Of a DNA stretch of 62,743 nucleotides, positions 37,273-54,156 are shown piece by piece. The position numbers and the translations under genes were made by a program. A model generated the notes under the pieces. That model ran no database searches and was not told where the DNA came from. It saw nothing but the letters and a program-made list of their open reading frames with translations. The stretch is from Parachlorella kessleri. Taxonomy: Eukaryota; Chlorophyta; Trebouxiophyceae; Chlorellales; Chlorellaceae. Numbering within the stretch: the first letter of the stretch is position 1; each line of letters opens with the position of its first letter. Where the stretch lies: NCBI GenBank assembly GCA_001598975.1, contig BBXU01003171.1, forward strand, positions 1 to 62,743. Reading direction: 5' to 3'.

Positions 37273-39381
37273 ATGCAGGCACAGAGGTCGGGGCAGCAGC
37301 AGCAGCAGCACCAGGAGCTTGCTGAGGAGGAGCAAGACCTGGGCGGGCCTTTGGGGGTCGATCAACTGCAGGTGCGAGGTCGGGCCGTCCAGGAAGGCTG
37401 CGTGTTGCCTCTGGTTTGTGAAGGGAGCCTGACTGTCTGCAGGAGCATGGCCTGGCTGCAGCGGACATCAAGAAACTCAAGGAGGCTGGTGAGGTTGCGT
37501 GCAATTCGAACTGCTCAACAGCCTGCCGACAAGAACAACAGCAATCTTAACATGTGCTTTCATGCCGTGGGCGCAGGCTTTCACACGGTAGAGTCCCTTG
37601 CCCACGCACCAGTAAAGGAGCTGGCTGCGGTCAAGGGTATCAGTGAGGCCAAGGTCAACAAGTTCAAGGATATTGGTGGGTGATGTCCGCAACTCACCTC
37701 ATTCCTCTCATTGTGCAGGCACTCTGCAGCCACTGTGCAGTGGTGACCCTTCTTTTGTAGACCTGCACTATGTTTTTATCGTGCAGCTGCCAAAATTGTG
37801 CCCATGGGCTTCACCACAGCCAGCGCGGTACAAGCGCAACGCGGCGAAATTATCAACATCACAACTGGGAGCAAGGAGCTGGACACAATACTCGATGGTG
37901 AGCGCCTGACCTCTGCTTTGTGCCGCTCCCTAGGCCTGGTTTGAAAGGGTCATTATCAGCGCGGTTTGTGGTTGCAGGCGGCCTTGAGACAGGTTCTATA
38001 ACAGAAATCTATGGGGAGTATCGGTGTGGCAAGACACAGCTGTGCCACACACTGTGCGTGACCTGCCAGGTAAACAGTCATACACCTGTCGACATTATAT
38101 GCCCCAATTCTCCTGCTGCTTTCCATATAGTACCACTGTATTGCTGTCAAGGTGTGGCTGCCTGCTTCCTTGCCTTGCTTGCAGCCTTTTGGGCGGTTCA
38201 ACCAGTCACTAACTGTAAACTTATTGCTGCAGCTCCCAGTGGACATGGGCGGTGGAGAGGGCAAGGCCCTCTACATTGATACAGAGGGCACATTCCGGCC
38301 GCAGCGGCTGCTACAGATTGCAGAAAAGTGGGTCGCATCGGTATTGTCCTCTATTCGCACTATTGTACATCAATCTACTGCTATTCAGCAATATGTTGAT
38401 ATGCCACATCATCACGACTCAGGGCAATCAACATCAGAAGAGAGTGCATTTCAGGGTGAAACCTACTGTTTGCTTCACCACAGGTATGGCCTCAGCGGCA
38501 CCGACGTGCTGGATAATGTGGCCTACGCCCGTGCACACAATACGGAGCACCAGCAGCAGCTTCTTATTGCTGCGGCGGCGATGATGGCCGAGTCACGGTT
38601 TGCTCTGATTGTGGTGGACAGCGCCACTGCACTGTTCAGGTGGGTGGAAGGTGTGGTTTAACATGACCGCCCTTTAACAGACGTACTTGACAAGGTCTTC
38701 AGCAAACCCATGTCCACCGACCCAAGAGAGCACATTTGCTGGATACGATCCCCGGACTGACTGGCGCCTGCTCACCGCTGTGCAGGTCAGAGTTTGTTGG
38801 GCGTGGGGAGCTGGCCGCTAGGCAAAACAACCTGGGCAAGTTCCTGCGTGTGCTGCAGCGCCTAGCTGATGAGTTTGGTGTGGCGGTAGTGGTGACCAAC
38901 CAGGTGTGTGCAGCACTAGTAAAGAGTGCACGGTAACCAGTAGACTGTTACGGAAGCTTGGATGCCTCTCTCACCAGCAGCATGCAGTCATGCGCAAGGA
39001 CAAAGTTACCGACTGCCATCGCATTCCTCGTGCAGGTTGTCGCATCAGGGCTGGATGGTGGCGGCGGCATGTTTGCTGGGCCTCAGCTAAAGGCTGTGGG
39101 TGGGAATATAATGGCACATGCGACCACCACTCGCATCTGGGTGAAGAAAGGGCGCGGCGAGACCCGTGTTGCTAAGATTCAAGCGTGAGTGTCCCAGTTG
39201 CATGGCCGCTGCATGTGCATGAGGATGCTTGCTCTATGTAGAGGCTGTGCACCCAGCGATATGCTGCTGTCAGCTCCTCAACCCCTAGACGTGTGCTTTA
39301 CACTGCAGGTCACCATCCTTGCCAGAGCGCGACGCCACATTTGGCATAGGAGCAGAAGGCATCTGCGATGCTAAGGACTAG
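37273..39381 (+). CDS. RAD51: DNA repair recombinase RAD51
   Basis: ATP-dependent strand-exchange protein of homologous recombination. Ten exons (37273-37371, 37443-37488, 37577-37675, 37787-37897, 37978-38069, 38233-38327, 38484-38639, 38786-38903, 39036-39184, 39309-39381) join in phase to 345 residues, the normal RAD51 size. A Gln-rich head is followed by the helix-hairpin-helix ([35 protein letters not shown]). [12 protein letters not shown] begins the core. Walker A reads [10 protein letters not shown], with Cys where human RAD51 has Thr and Arabidopsis Ser. Other blocks are [18 protein letters not shown], Walker [49 protein letters not shown] and [20 protein letters not shown]. The end GICDAKD fits RAD51A, and the [13 protein letters not shown] stretch [15 protein letters not shown] favours RAD51 over DMC1. 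Confidence 0.95.
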
Positions 39382-40085
39382 TGTTCCAGCTGCGTCGTCT
39401 GATTTCTTCCGCCTACCCAACAACCTGCCTACAGTAGTATATTTCCGATGCATCTGGTGTACGCCACAAGCGCTGTGCCCCTCTGTCACAGACCAAGATT
39501 AGCGGTCCAGGGTGAAGCACACGCAGGATAGTCAGTGTATTTTACCTTACAGCCCCACCCCACCCCGACACACAGACACCGCCCTTGGTTTGATTCCTCT
39601 GCCTGCGAGTCGGTTGTACTTGCTGCCTTCAGGCAGGCAAACGCCCATAGAAATCAGCACAGCTGATCACTCTCAATAATACTTTCTCAGCTCCTACCTC
39701 CTCTCTGATCCGCCATCTGTACCAAGTGCACTGATGTAAACAAAGTTTCAAACCCTTAACATTAAGGCACGGCCCAAAGCATACTTCAGCCGTTCTTAAC
39801 AGGTCTGTCCCACGCTGCGCGCCTCTCTTCCCCTCCTACGAAGCCAAGCTGCCTACGGGCCGCCGGCAGGAATAAGCTTCGCCTCCCAGATACTGGCAGC
39901 TGCATAGCTGTCCAGCTGCCGCCCACATGCTCGGCGCCTCTTCCGGTCTCGTCATGTTCAAATCCCAACACGCTATTTGCACTACCATTATATTCACATT
40001 GCTTCACTTCTCTGATCCTGGTGCCAAAGCAACAGTCTGGCCTTCTCGGTACCCCTGGCGGTCACCCTTCTTGATTTGATCCCAA
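39382..40085. other. Intergenic region, RAD51 to YGGT-like gene
   Basis: RAD51 3' UTR with a TGTAA motif at 39735-39739, then the upstream region of the next gene. No exon or RNA gene seen. Confidence 0.55.
39735..39739 (+). terminator. Candidate TGTAA polyadenylation signal
   Basis: About 355 bases after the RAD51 stop codon. Confidence 0.35.
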
Positions 40086-41783
40086 ATGATGGCAAGAGCC
40101 AACGCAGGCCGCATCAGCTCACAAAGAGCTCTGCTCCAATCTAGCAGCAGCCAGCTCAGCAGCCGCCTCCGGTGTCCTGTGCGGCCGGCTGTCTGTGCAC
40201 GCACCAAGGCCACCTTGCTATGCATCAGGTACTTGGACGCCCTTGGCGCAGACCAATCCCTATGCAGAGCAAAGGCTGTATCTGTTTTCAGCGAGGTTGA
40301 CGGTCTTGCTCTTGCCAGCCTCTAAGTAAGAAGAGCAGTGCCCTGTGCCACATATGCAGGGCCAAGCAGCAAGAGGTTCACCTGCAGCAAGCGGAAGAAC
40401 AGCAGCAACCTTGCACCATCCCTCCTGCAGAGCAGCATCCAAAGACCGCGGTGCAGCAGCTGACAGCCACCTCACTGGCTATCGCTGCCTCTTGCGCTGG
40501 CAGCGGCCTGCTGCAGCCAGCAGTCGCCCTTGCAGCAGAGGCAGCCACTGATGCTCAGCACAACATGTACCTGGCATCTGTGGGGCTGGGCACCGTGTTC
40601 ACGGTCGTCACCTTGATGTCCACTAGCCGCTTCATGATATCTTTGTGAGTGCAGTCAAGCACGGGGCTTTTTATACGTCCCGCACTATATGCTACTGCTA
40701 GTACCCCGTCGATGTCGACTTAAACTGTCTGTGTCTCTTCTGCAAACAATATCATATAGGATTCAGTGTTACTGCAGACATCTGTACATACGGCCAAAGC
40801 CGCCCCTGCCGGTGTCCAGTATAGGTCTCACTCAGACAAGGGTACATGCATTTTCTGTCTGCAGTTTTCCCAAGCTGGAGAAGCAGGCCCGCATGAAAAG
40901 CCTTCCCTGGTCCCTGTTCACCATCTTCGACCCCCTGCTGCAGCCCATCCAGCGTGGCCTGTTCAAGATGGTAAGTTCCTGGATATGCTCATCATGCCTG
41001 GCCTCTGTGTTTGGGTTAACCACGCAGACGGCCTCCCTCCACCCAGTTGTGGAAAGCACTGGCCACCTGTACCCTCACTGACTGTGTGTGATCCAGCAGC
41101 AGCACTTGATTTAGTGCCGCGCGTGGCTGCTGAGATGACCAAGCCCAACTCTGGTTGGCCATGCCTTCCGCCCCGCGACTTCCCATGGAGCACCAACTGC
41201 TGCTGCTGCGTATGGTTTTTGCAGGAGCCTGGGGACATTGACTACAGCTCTGTGGCATTCCTGGCAACTGTCTCCTCCGTTATGTCAACCCTGGTGGGCC
41301 GGGGCGGGTTGATGGTAGAGCTGGTGCCGGACGCTTCCGTGCTGCACTATATGCAGGTAGGTTTGTAGCGTGTGCCCGGCAGGTGCAGCTGCTGCAGTTG
41401 CGTGTGCCGTCCTGATGCCGGTTGTAGCTGCTACAAGCCTGCATATGTGTTTGGTGACCATGGGAATTTTGGCATGGCCCAAGGCAACAAGTCGCTGTGA
41501 GCTCTGACTGCAACTGCTGCAATAAGTAAAAACAGAGAAAACAAATCAATAGATAACACCGCTCCCTCCCCATGTGACGGCTTGACAGTTTCGCAGGCGA
41601 CCGCTCTTTACTAAATTTTGCATCATGGCATGGCCGGGGGAGGTGGAGATGCCAGTGGTGTATAAGCGTGATGCTAATGGGTGATGTCTGGTTGTTTGAT
41701 TGCAGTACCTGTGCTTTTTCCAGCACGGCCTGCTCCTTCCCACCTGGGTGCTGGTGGTCCTGCGGGCCTTCTCTGTCATTTAA
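40086..41783 (+). CDS. YGGT (YlmG/CCB3)-like plastid membrane protein
   Basis: Five exons (40086-40228, 40360-40644, 40865-40970, 41225-41356, 41706-41783) give 247 residues. The N-terminus is Ser/Arg/Ala-rich without acids (ARANAGRISSQRALLQSSSS), a chloroplast transit peptide. AASCAGSGLLQPAVALAAEA could be a second, thylakoid-type signal or cleavage region. A hydrophobic segment (SVGLGTVFTVVTLMSTSRFM) precedes FFPKLEKQ and LPWSLFTIFDPLLQPIQRG. GDIDYSSVAFL and GGLMVEL follow, and a last membrane segment ends LPTWVLVVLRAFSVI. The order W/FP - PW - DPxLxPxR - IDxS is that of YGGT proteins, which act in thylakoid organisation and cytochrome b6f assembly. Similarity is to the motif pattern only, so the subfamily is undecided. 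Confidence 0.6.
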
Positions 41784-43502
41784 GACTTGGCAGTGCTTTG
41801 AGGCAGGGCCCATGTCGCCCTGACTGAGACGCAGTCGTTCTTAAGTGCTGTCGCAACAGCATTGCCAGTCGCAGAGCAGCCGGCAGGGACTGCAAGTAGC
41901 GGAGGATTGGGGTATCTCAGGCAGCCCACGGCTGCTTGAGAGCCTGCAGTGCGCTGTCATAGGGCGCATAGGGATGGAATGCCAGAAGTTCAGAACCGCA
42001 GGCTAAATCCTGCGTGCTGAGCAGGTTGGCCGGCAGCCATTTTGTATATGCCATTCCCACCTGTACTTTATGCAAACTAGACCAACGAACAAGCAAACTC
42101 ACTTGGGCTGACTTCGAACCATACCATGGCAGGTGCGGTTGAACTGTTGTTTTCTCCGTGTGTCGAATTGAATACGATTCCTTGCCAGCTAGATTCTTGT
42201 AGCTCCATCCTTGGTATATTAGGGTGTGTGCATGTACAAAAGTGCTTTGGGTACTTTCGATGCATTGAAAGCGCACGTATATGAGAAGCGGCACCTTCCA
42301 GTCATGGGGGCATGTAGTGGGTTTCCATCTCCACCTCTCCCTTTGCTGAATTGCATGTTTCCTCATTTTTTCCTTATGCAAGTGCACTCTGTGATATTGA
42401 AAGCTGTTTTCTGAGATGATGCTGATGATATGATGCGGTGTTGTACTGTTGATGCTGTTTTTTAATGGTGGCAAGCTGTTTTTGAGATGATGCTGATGAC
42501 AATATGATGCGATGTTGTCTTCTTGGGGCTGGTGCTGCCAGTGGCAGACAAAGCGGACGAATGGGAAGTGTTGACGCTACTTGTCTTTACATTAGTCATT
42601 GACGGCTGTTGAGCCCATAGGTGCATAGCACATCGTCTTTGCTGCTGAACATGCTAGATGAGTTGCCGCTGGTGCGTCCCGCTATGCGCTGGGTGCACAG
42701 TCTCTACATGCTGGATGCGTATGAGGATAGTGGTGCCTATCCCTGCACGGGTTAAAGATGCCTTAGGTATCTGGGGCCTGCTGTTTTGGCGGGTGTGAAG
42801 CCTGTCCGGGGCTATACTAAGTGAGACCATTCATTTCCGACATTTGTTTTATGAATGGATGTGGGAACCAATAACAACAACATGTAAAACACCTGTTACC
42901 TACATACCCAAATGAGCTAGAACCGTCGTGTGAGCCAAGTGCAAACCTCCAGCGTAAGGCTGCCACGCAGCATCACCCTGGGGGGCATGGCGTGCGACCC
43001 TGCCACCGTCTTACACCACAGGAAGAAAGCCAGTGCAGAACGGCTGTCTCCCATGCAGCCCCTTCAGCAACAGCCCTGTCAGTACTGCTCACTTCTCACT
43101 CCCCGTTTGCACTACCTGCCAGGGCAGTGCCACCCAGACTACGTACAGTTCACCCCCCACTGTCCACTCTTTGCACTGCCTGCCACTGCCCACCAAGCCC
43201 CTTGAAGGCTGGAGCATGGCAACCTGCCAGCCAAGCACTTCTGTAGGCCCCTGCACCAACATCGAGCCCCCGCCTGGTGCTGATAAGGAGCATCAGGGAG
43301 GCGGCCGGCGACTCCATGCATTGGGCTTGTCTTCTATAGCGAGCCCAGATGGTGTGATGGTCGTGGTAGCTGAAGGAGACGCGGGTCAGTGGTTTCAACG
43401 GCTGTAAACCCAGCCTACTGTGACGCGCACCCAAGCGCCAGCTTGGGATAGCTTTTGGTTGCCAGGCCCAAACGTCTCTGAGTGATGTTCAGTCACTGAG
43501 AA
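41784..43502. other. Convergent intergenic region
   Basis: 1.7 kb between the YGGT-like gene (+) and the aminotransferase (-). It is less GC-rich than the flanks. On the minus strand a TTACA/TGTAA motif lies at 43011-43015. It also holds a partial dispersed repeat (43090-43135) and a 25-base match (42663-42687) to 19197-19221. No gene supported. Confidence 0.55.
43090..43135 (-). repeat. Dispersed repeat, partial diverged copy
   Basis: The reverse complement contains ggcaggtagtgcaaac and ggggagtgagaagtgag, matching the central part of the repeat at 5785-5866 and 53216-53261. Confidence 0.5.
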
Positions 43503-48719
<5,217 letters not shown>

Positions 48720-49296
48720 AGCGCGTGGTCTATGAGTGCGAAAGCCCTGCAGGTTGTGAGAATTACGTGGTTGCAGAGGGGCAGGAGCATGACTTGAGTG
48801 GAGGCATGTTAGGCGCGTGTTAGGTTGAGCCGTGTGGGCCCTCTTCCTGTCGCAAAGTGTGTCAACTAGTTACCAATAGGCACGACCGACTGAAAACTGT
48901 GTTACAACCTTACCCTTGAGGGCAGGGACCCCACGGATGCCCCCTTGATACATGTTAGCTGCATGCCGAAGATCAACAGATCAGACGATATCCAGGAAGC
49001 CTGAACCCAATAACTTAGGATTGTGTGCAAGAAGTCGGCAATGGTTTGCTTTTCACTGTATTTCACGTGCAGCAGTCGTCCTTGCGTAGCATGCTATGCC
49101 AGCTGGCAAGGACATCAATCTATTGAACGTTTCTCTCTTTGATGAGAGCTCCGTTAAAATGTGAAGTACTTGCCTTGCATGCTTGTCTGGCCTCTCTACA
49201 AGTCAGTACACCCCGTATAGCCTGCCAGATTCCTCTTCTCCCGGTCATCTTTGCAGCACAATAGCAGATTACAGAGCACATTAGCAGAGTTTCCAG
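48720..49296. promoter_or_regulatory. Divergent promoter, aminotransferase / ARPC3
   Basis: 577 bases between two divergent starts. The minus strand just before the aminotransferase ATG stays open (GFRTHRPRAMAARAS), so an extra transit-peptide exon may lie here. No specific motif identified. Confidence 0.4.
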
Positions 49297-50049
49297 ATGG
49301 TGTATCACTGCACTGTTGATACATCTGGCTGCGTGTCAGCTTGTGGTTGCCCGCTTCTACCCCTAGGCCAGAACCGACCAGACGTAGTAGACGAGACGTT
49401 GGCCTTCTGGCGAGCCAACATCCTGTTTAGGTCTTTTGAAGTAGCAGGCTCTGGGGACAAGCTGCTGCTATATATCAGCCTCTACATCTCGCACTGCCTA
49501 CAACGTGAGGGGCCCTGGAAGTCACCTTGACCTTGGCTGCCCTACTTTCTTGGGTGCCAGAAGAGAGCCTTGGTAGAGGGCCGTCGACAGTTGCGTCGCT
49601 GCCAAGCAGGGCTGGTGGATACACAAGCGGCACAAGACCAGGCCAGCAAGCTGTTGTTTAACTTGGCCCATGAAAAGTTCAAGCTGCCGGGCGAGCCTGG
49701 CTTCCCACTTGGGGGCCTCTTCTCACCACCACAGTCAGCAGCTGAACAAGGTAGGCCTTGGGCTGTGGTACTAGCTATGATTACTGAAGCGAACTGGCGT
49801 CTTGGAGGTGCTGCAGCAGGTGTTGTGGTCGGCTTGTGGTTTGTCTGCAGATGCTCACTGATTCTGCATTGCAGTGCCCTGAGTTATAAACAGTGTTCCT
49901 GTGCAGACACAATACGGAACTACCTGCGGCAGTGTCGAGAGGTGGCAGGGCAGCGGCTTGTAGCTAGCTGCTATTTAGCGGACGGCACTCTCAGCAAGTT
50001 CTGGGCAGCCTTCGCCTGCAGAAGGTTTCTCAACAAGGGGATGGCCTGA
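49297..50049 (+). CDS. ARPC3: Actin-related protein 2/3 complex subunit 3
   Basis: A structural subunit of the Arp2/3 complex, which nucleates branched actin filaments. The start MVYHCTVDTSG corresponds to the family MPAYHSSLMDP. Exon 1 (49297-49504) continues PLLPLGQNRPDVVDETLAFW, RANILFRSFEV and KLLLYISLYISHCLQ, matching IVDEAIYYFKANVFFKNYE...LIYITLYISECL. Exon 2 (to 49750) has LPGEPGFPLGGLFSPP, the family hallmark IPGEPGFPLN. Exon 3 (49907-50049) has IRNYLRQCREVAGQRL and ends FWAAFACRRFLNKGMA, matching the family's KWWTCFVKRQFMNKS. The length is about 170 residues, the usual size. The junction of exons 1 and 2 is unsettled: the strong acceptor at 49560 is out of phase with the donor at 49505, and the in-phase acceptor would be the weak agag at 49564-49567. 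Confidence 0.85.
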
Positions 50050-50573
50050 ATATGATGGGGTGCACAGCAGTATGCCACTCATATGGCAAGCTACCGTTTG
50101 ATGACAGTGGTGCGCCGGCACTTGGCTGGTCAGATGCCGAGCCCTCAAGGCCTGTCCTGGCCCAGGCGTGTGCTGAGTCTTCTTAGGCTGCAGTCATATA
50201 GCAAAGCCACCTTCGACATTGGAGTTTGTATGTGAGGAATGGATGCATAATGTATTAGTGAGCCCTGCCTCATTAACCAGCACTCATGCCAGTACTTGTA
50301 GGCCCGCCGCCATGGCAGCCGCCGCGGCAGTGCCGCTGCTCTTTGCCAGCTAGTTGCTGCCAATTTTACTCTTGTCCACTAGTCAAGTCGAGGTATCCGA
50401 GAACCCTACAATCGATGTAAGGAGGACTGGCACCCGGCACGGGCAGGCGACGCACCTCCCCGCCACTGGCGCTTCCATGTTGCCTTTAGTCAAACTTATA
50501 GCATGTCTTTTCAATACAATCGCGGGTCTGCTGCTTGTACAAGTTCAAACTGACTGCAAGCTAGACAATCAAC
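50050..50573. other. Intergenic region, ARPC3 to UCP
   Basis: 3' UTR of ARPC3 and upstream region of the uncoupling protein gene. An Ala-rich reading frame near 50310 ends at once in TAG and is not called. Confidence 0.5.
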
Positions 50574-53500
50574 ATGGGGGGCCACTCCGCAGCAGGACTG
50601 AGCTTCCCTGCGCTCTTTTCTTCGTCAGCAATTGCGGCATGCACGGGAGAAGGTGATCACCTGCCGGAACCCTTGCAGGTGCAGCTGCCTGGCCCAGACC
50701 CATGCTAAATGTTTGATCCCTTTGATCTGCAGCTCTCACCATACCTCTGGACACCTGCAAAGTACGGCTACAACTTCAAGCCCGCAGCGCCACTCCCAAG
50801 TACAGGTAGGCCTCTAGCAAAGGTGTGCAGGGCACAATCGCGCCAGCAGCCGCACCTGTGTCTAACCCTCGGTCCTTCATCCTACGCAGGGGAATTAGCC
50901 AAACCATGGCAACAGTAGTCAGGGAAGAGGGCCTAGCGTCGCTCTGGAAGGGCCTAGTGCCAGGTGAGCCAACCAGCTGCATGGCTAGATGGGATACCCT
51001 GGACCAGTTTGCGGGCTGCCAAACACTTAATTTTGGGTTCCCAGTTTTGCACCTCCTTGCAGCCATGCGTCATGAGTCAACACCAGTGTACACGCTCCAG
51101 AATTGATCGTCCCTTTACTCCTTGTAGGGCTTCACCGACAGGTGCTGCTGGGCGGCTTGCGGATAGCAACATATGAGCCCATCAAGGTACTCAGGCTGCG
51201 CAGGAATCTAACCCTGGCATTGTGTATTGACCGCACTACTCATGCCAGCGTGGACAGGCTGCAAATGTTAAACAGCTGTGGCCTTGGTCAGAAAAGTGGG
51301 CATGCCTGCTTATTTGTGTTGTGCACCAAGCCCAGCTTCTTGCAAGGGCTGCTCTGGTCTCATCAAGGCAATTCTGATGAAACTCGTCCCTGCTTGTAGA
51401 ATTTCTACGCACAAAAGCTGCATCAAGACGTTGAGCATACCTCCATCGCCGTCAAGATTGCCGCCGCGCTGACTGCCGGCACGGTGGGAGTGCTTGTCGG
51501 CAACCCGACAGATGTGCTGAAGGTATGTATAGCAGCGACGCGGTGCTCAGCTGGCTGGGCTTGCAGGGGTGGGTATTACGCACGCGATGCAGCCATCCGA
51601 CAGGGGTGCTCCAGGCAGGGTGCCACGTCTATTAAAGGTGCTGGGGGATGATGTGGGCTTGTGCATATTTGCTGGTAGTTGGATTAACCTCTACCACCCA
51701 TTGGAGCGCATGTGGTGGGATGTTGGGCAGTCGGAGCGGATTTGTGGCTTGGGAAAAGGCAACAACCCCGCCCTGCCACTTGAACTGGCCTTAGTTATTG
51801 CCTGACCCGTGTGTTCCAGCCACATTAGGCTGCCCAGGGGACTAGGACGCCGGTACCAGACCGCTTGTGTTACTCAGATGTTTCTGCAGCATGGCGTATG
51901 CCTCCTTCTGCCATGCGATGCAGGTGCGCATGCAAGCACAGGGCAAGCTGCCGGCAGGGGTGCCCAAGCCCTACCCTAGCGCCATGGCTGCGTATGGCAT
52001 CATTGTGAGGTGCGGAGGACCGCTGCCCGGTGCATGCCTGCACCACTTGCCCACCGCGGCTGCTAGCAGCAGTGGTGCTTGCAACAACCAATGGCCGGCT
52101 TGCGCAGATATGTGTAGCAGTTTCTGGGGTACAGAACCAAGGGTAGCCTGCATGGGGATGCTTGGTGGGATAGGCCTTTGGTTGTGCTTTTTGTTGGTTT
52201 CCCCGTCCGGACGGGGTGGTGCATGCCATTAAGAATTGGTACTTGGATCTTGTGGTTTGTGGGCATAGTACATCCTGGCTTTTTGTTGGCCCCACTTGGG
52301 GGGACCCACGGCAGCATGGTCAGGTGGCGGTACGCTGTTAGACTAGACTAGACTAGCCTGCAGTGCGGACCCGCGGCGGCATGTTAAGCCTCTTCAACCA
52401 TGTTGCAGCATATCCAAGATCATTTCATGACAGCCTCTCTCCCCACCCACCCACACAAGCGCGCGCACAGCCCACCCCACCAGGGGCCCTTGCAGAGGGA
52501 GACATGATGGGGGATTCGGACAAGTAGGCCTTGCTTGGGAGCATGCTTTGCCTCCTACCCCACTGCTGCTGTTGTGCAGGCAGGAAGGCGTGAAGGCGCT
52601 CTGGACGGGCAGCACACCCAACATTGCTCGGAACGCCATCGTGAATGCGGCAGAGCTGGCCACGTATGACCAGATCAAACACAGCCTGATGGCCACTGGG
52701 ATGTTCCAGGTGGGTGGGTGGCTAGTGCCAGAGCAAGCTTGGGCCCTACTGCCATTGGCTGATGGAGATTTGTTCAAAGCCATGGCTCCAGCTACAAGGA
52801 CAGCAAGCTGTAACATCCTAACCGTGCTGGTATGCATGGATGGGTCGTGCAATGACAAGAGGTAGTGTTTGTGCGTGCGTGGCTAACCCAGTGGAGCGGA
52901 GCTTGGATCACCACAGCCCAAGGCCCCTGCCTCCTATCTACAACTGTCCTCAGTGTCAGTGACCTAGCCTCTGCTGCCTGCCTGCCCATTCAGTAAGAAG
53001 TGTCTCTTGTTTGTGTGCAGGACAATGTGTACTGCCACCTGGCCGCCTCCCTCTGCGCCGGCTTCATTGCAGTCGTCGTCGGCAGCCCAGCTGATGTGAT
53101 AAAATCACGCATGATGGGTGAGTAACCTTGCCAGCCACCTTTCTAGTCGTGCTGCCGCTGGAAAGGTGACCCCAGATGGTGCTGTACTTCCACTGCGTGC
53201 GTGGGACAGCGTTCGTAGCATGGGTGGCAGGTAATGCGAACAGGGAGTGAGAGTTGAGCTGTACGAATAGCGTCTGCCGCTTCCGCTGCTCTTCAGCGCC
53301 ACCGCCCGACCAACAGGCGTGTGTGCTGCACCTCCCTGTTGGAAGTGTGCACTGCCGTGTCTGTGTGTACCAGCTGCAATACCTCAGGGGCATGCCTGCT
53401 AGCACTGGCTGCCAGCCTGCCATGCTGAGCCGGCCCTACTCCGCGTGATGTGGTGTGCTGTGATGTGAGGGGTTGCGGCTGGTGTGCTGCTGCAGCCAAC

Positions 53501-54156
53501 AAGGCCTACAAGGGGGTGGGCGATGCGGTGATGCAGACCTTGAAGAAAGAAGGCCCCCTGGCCTTCTGGTCGGGCTTTGGGGCCAACTTTGCGCGCCTGG
53601 TAAGCAAGCCGAATTTGTTGTGAACAGGTCCCAGGGAAGGGAACGCAGTGGGGGCTACCTGCCACAATCATTCTCAAGCCTAGCCGGCCAAGGGTTGGCG
53701 GGATCAGAGCTGCACTGCAGGGGGGGTGAATCATCGAATTCATGCCAGCAACGGCAGCAGTGCTGTCTAGCTGCTTCCTGTGCTCCAACTTGCAGTAGCA
53801 ATCTTGTGCCTGCTGTCGGGCTGCAGGGCTGCTGGAACGTGGCCATGTTCCTCACCCTTGAAGAGGTAAGCCCAGCTAGCAGCCAGCACACTGCACGCTG
53901 TGCCTAGACTTTGTGCCTGTCTTGTACTTTGTTGTTGGCGTAAGTGAGGCGTGGAGGGGACCGCGTGTTGCTACCTGCACACTTCAAACAACGGGGCTGA
54001 GGTCTGTGGGTGCATTCCTACCGTCGACGCATTGCTGGGTGGGCGCTGTGAGGCAGCCTGGCCCTGGGCTGACCTCAACATTGGAGAGCCTGGCACTGTG
54101 CTGCCCCCGGTGTGCAGGTGAGAAGGCTGATGGGCGCTGCTCCCGTCAAGCACTGA
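50574..54156 (+). CDS. UCP1: Mitochondrial uncoupling protein (plant UCP/PUMP type)
   Basis: Inner-membrane carrier of the SLC25 family; plant UCPs exchange aspartate, glutamate and dicarboxylates and dissipate the proton gradient. Eleven exons (50574-50652, 50733-50805, 50890-50963, 51128-51186, 51400-51522, 51924-52009, 52580-52709, 53021-53117, 53496-53599, 53827-53865, 54118-54156) give 300 residues with every phase closing. The first two exons have no long open frame of their own and were found by phase: [16 protein letters not shown], then [15 protein letters not shown]. The three carrier signatures are [21 protein letters not shown] and [14 protein letters not shown]-specific blocks are [49 protein letters not shown] and [18 protein letters not shown]. 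The protein ends [11 protein letters not shown]. One intron (53118-53495) carries a dispersed repeat copy. Confidence 0.92.
53216..53261 (+). repeat. Dispersed repeat, partial copy in a UCP intron
   Basis: tagcatgggtggcaggtaat through gagttgagctg matches the first half of 5785-5866 and of the reverse complement of 36797-36878. Confidence 0.7.

Noticed and set aside
50308..50353. Ala-rich start-like frame (MAAAAAVPLLFAS) upstream of UCP
   Set aside because: Stops after 13 codons and does not splice in phase; the ATG at 50574 gives the proper UCP N-terminus.
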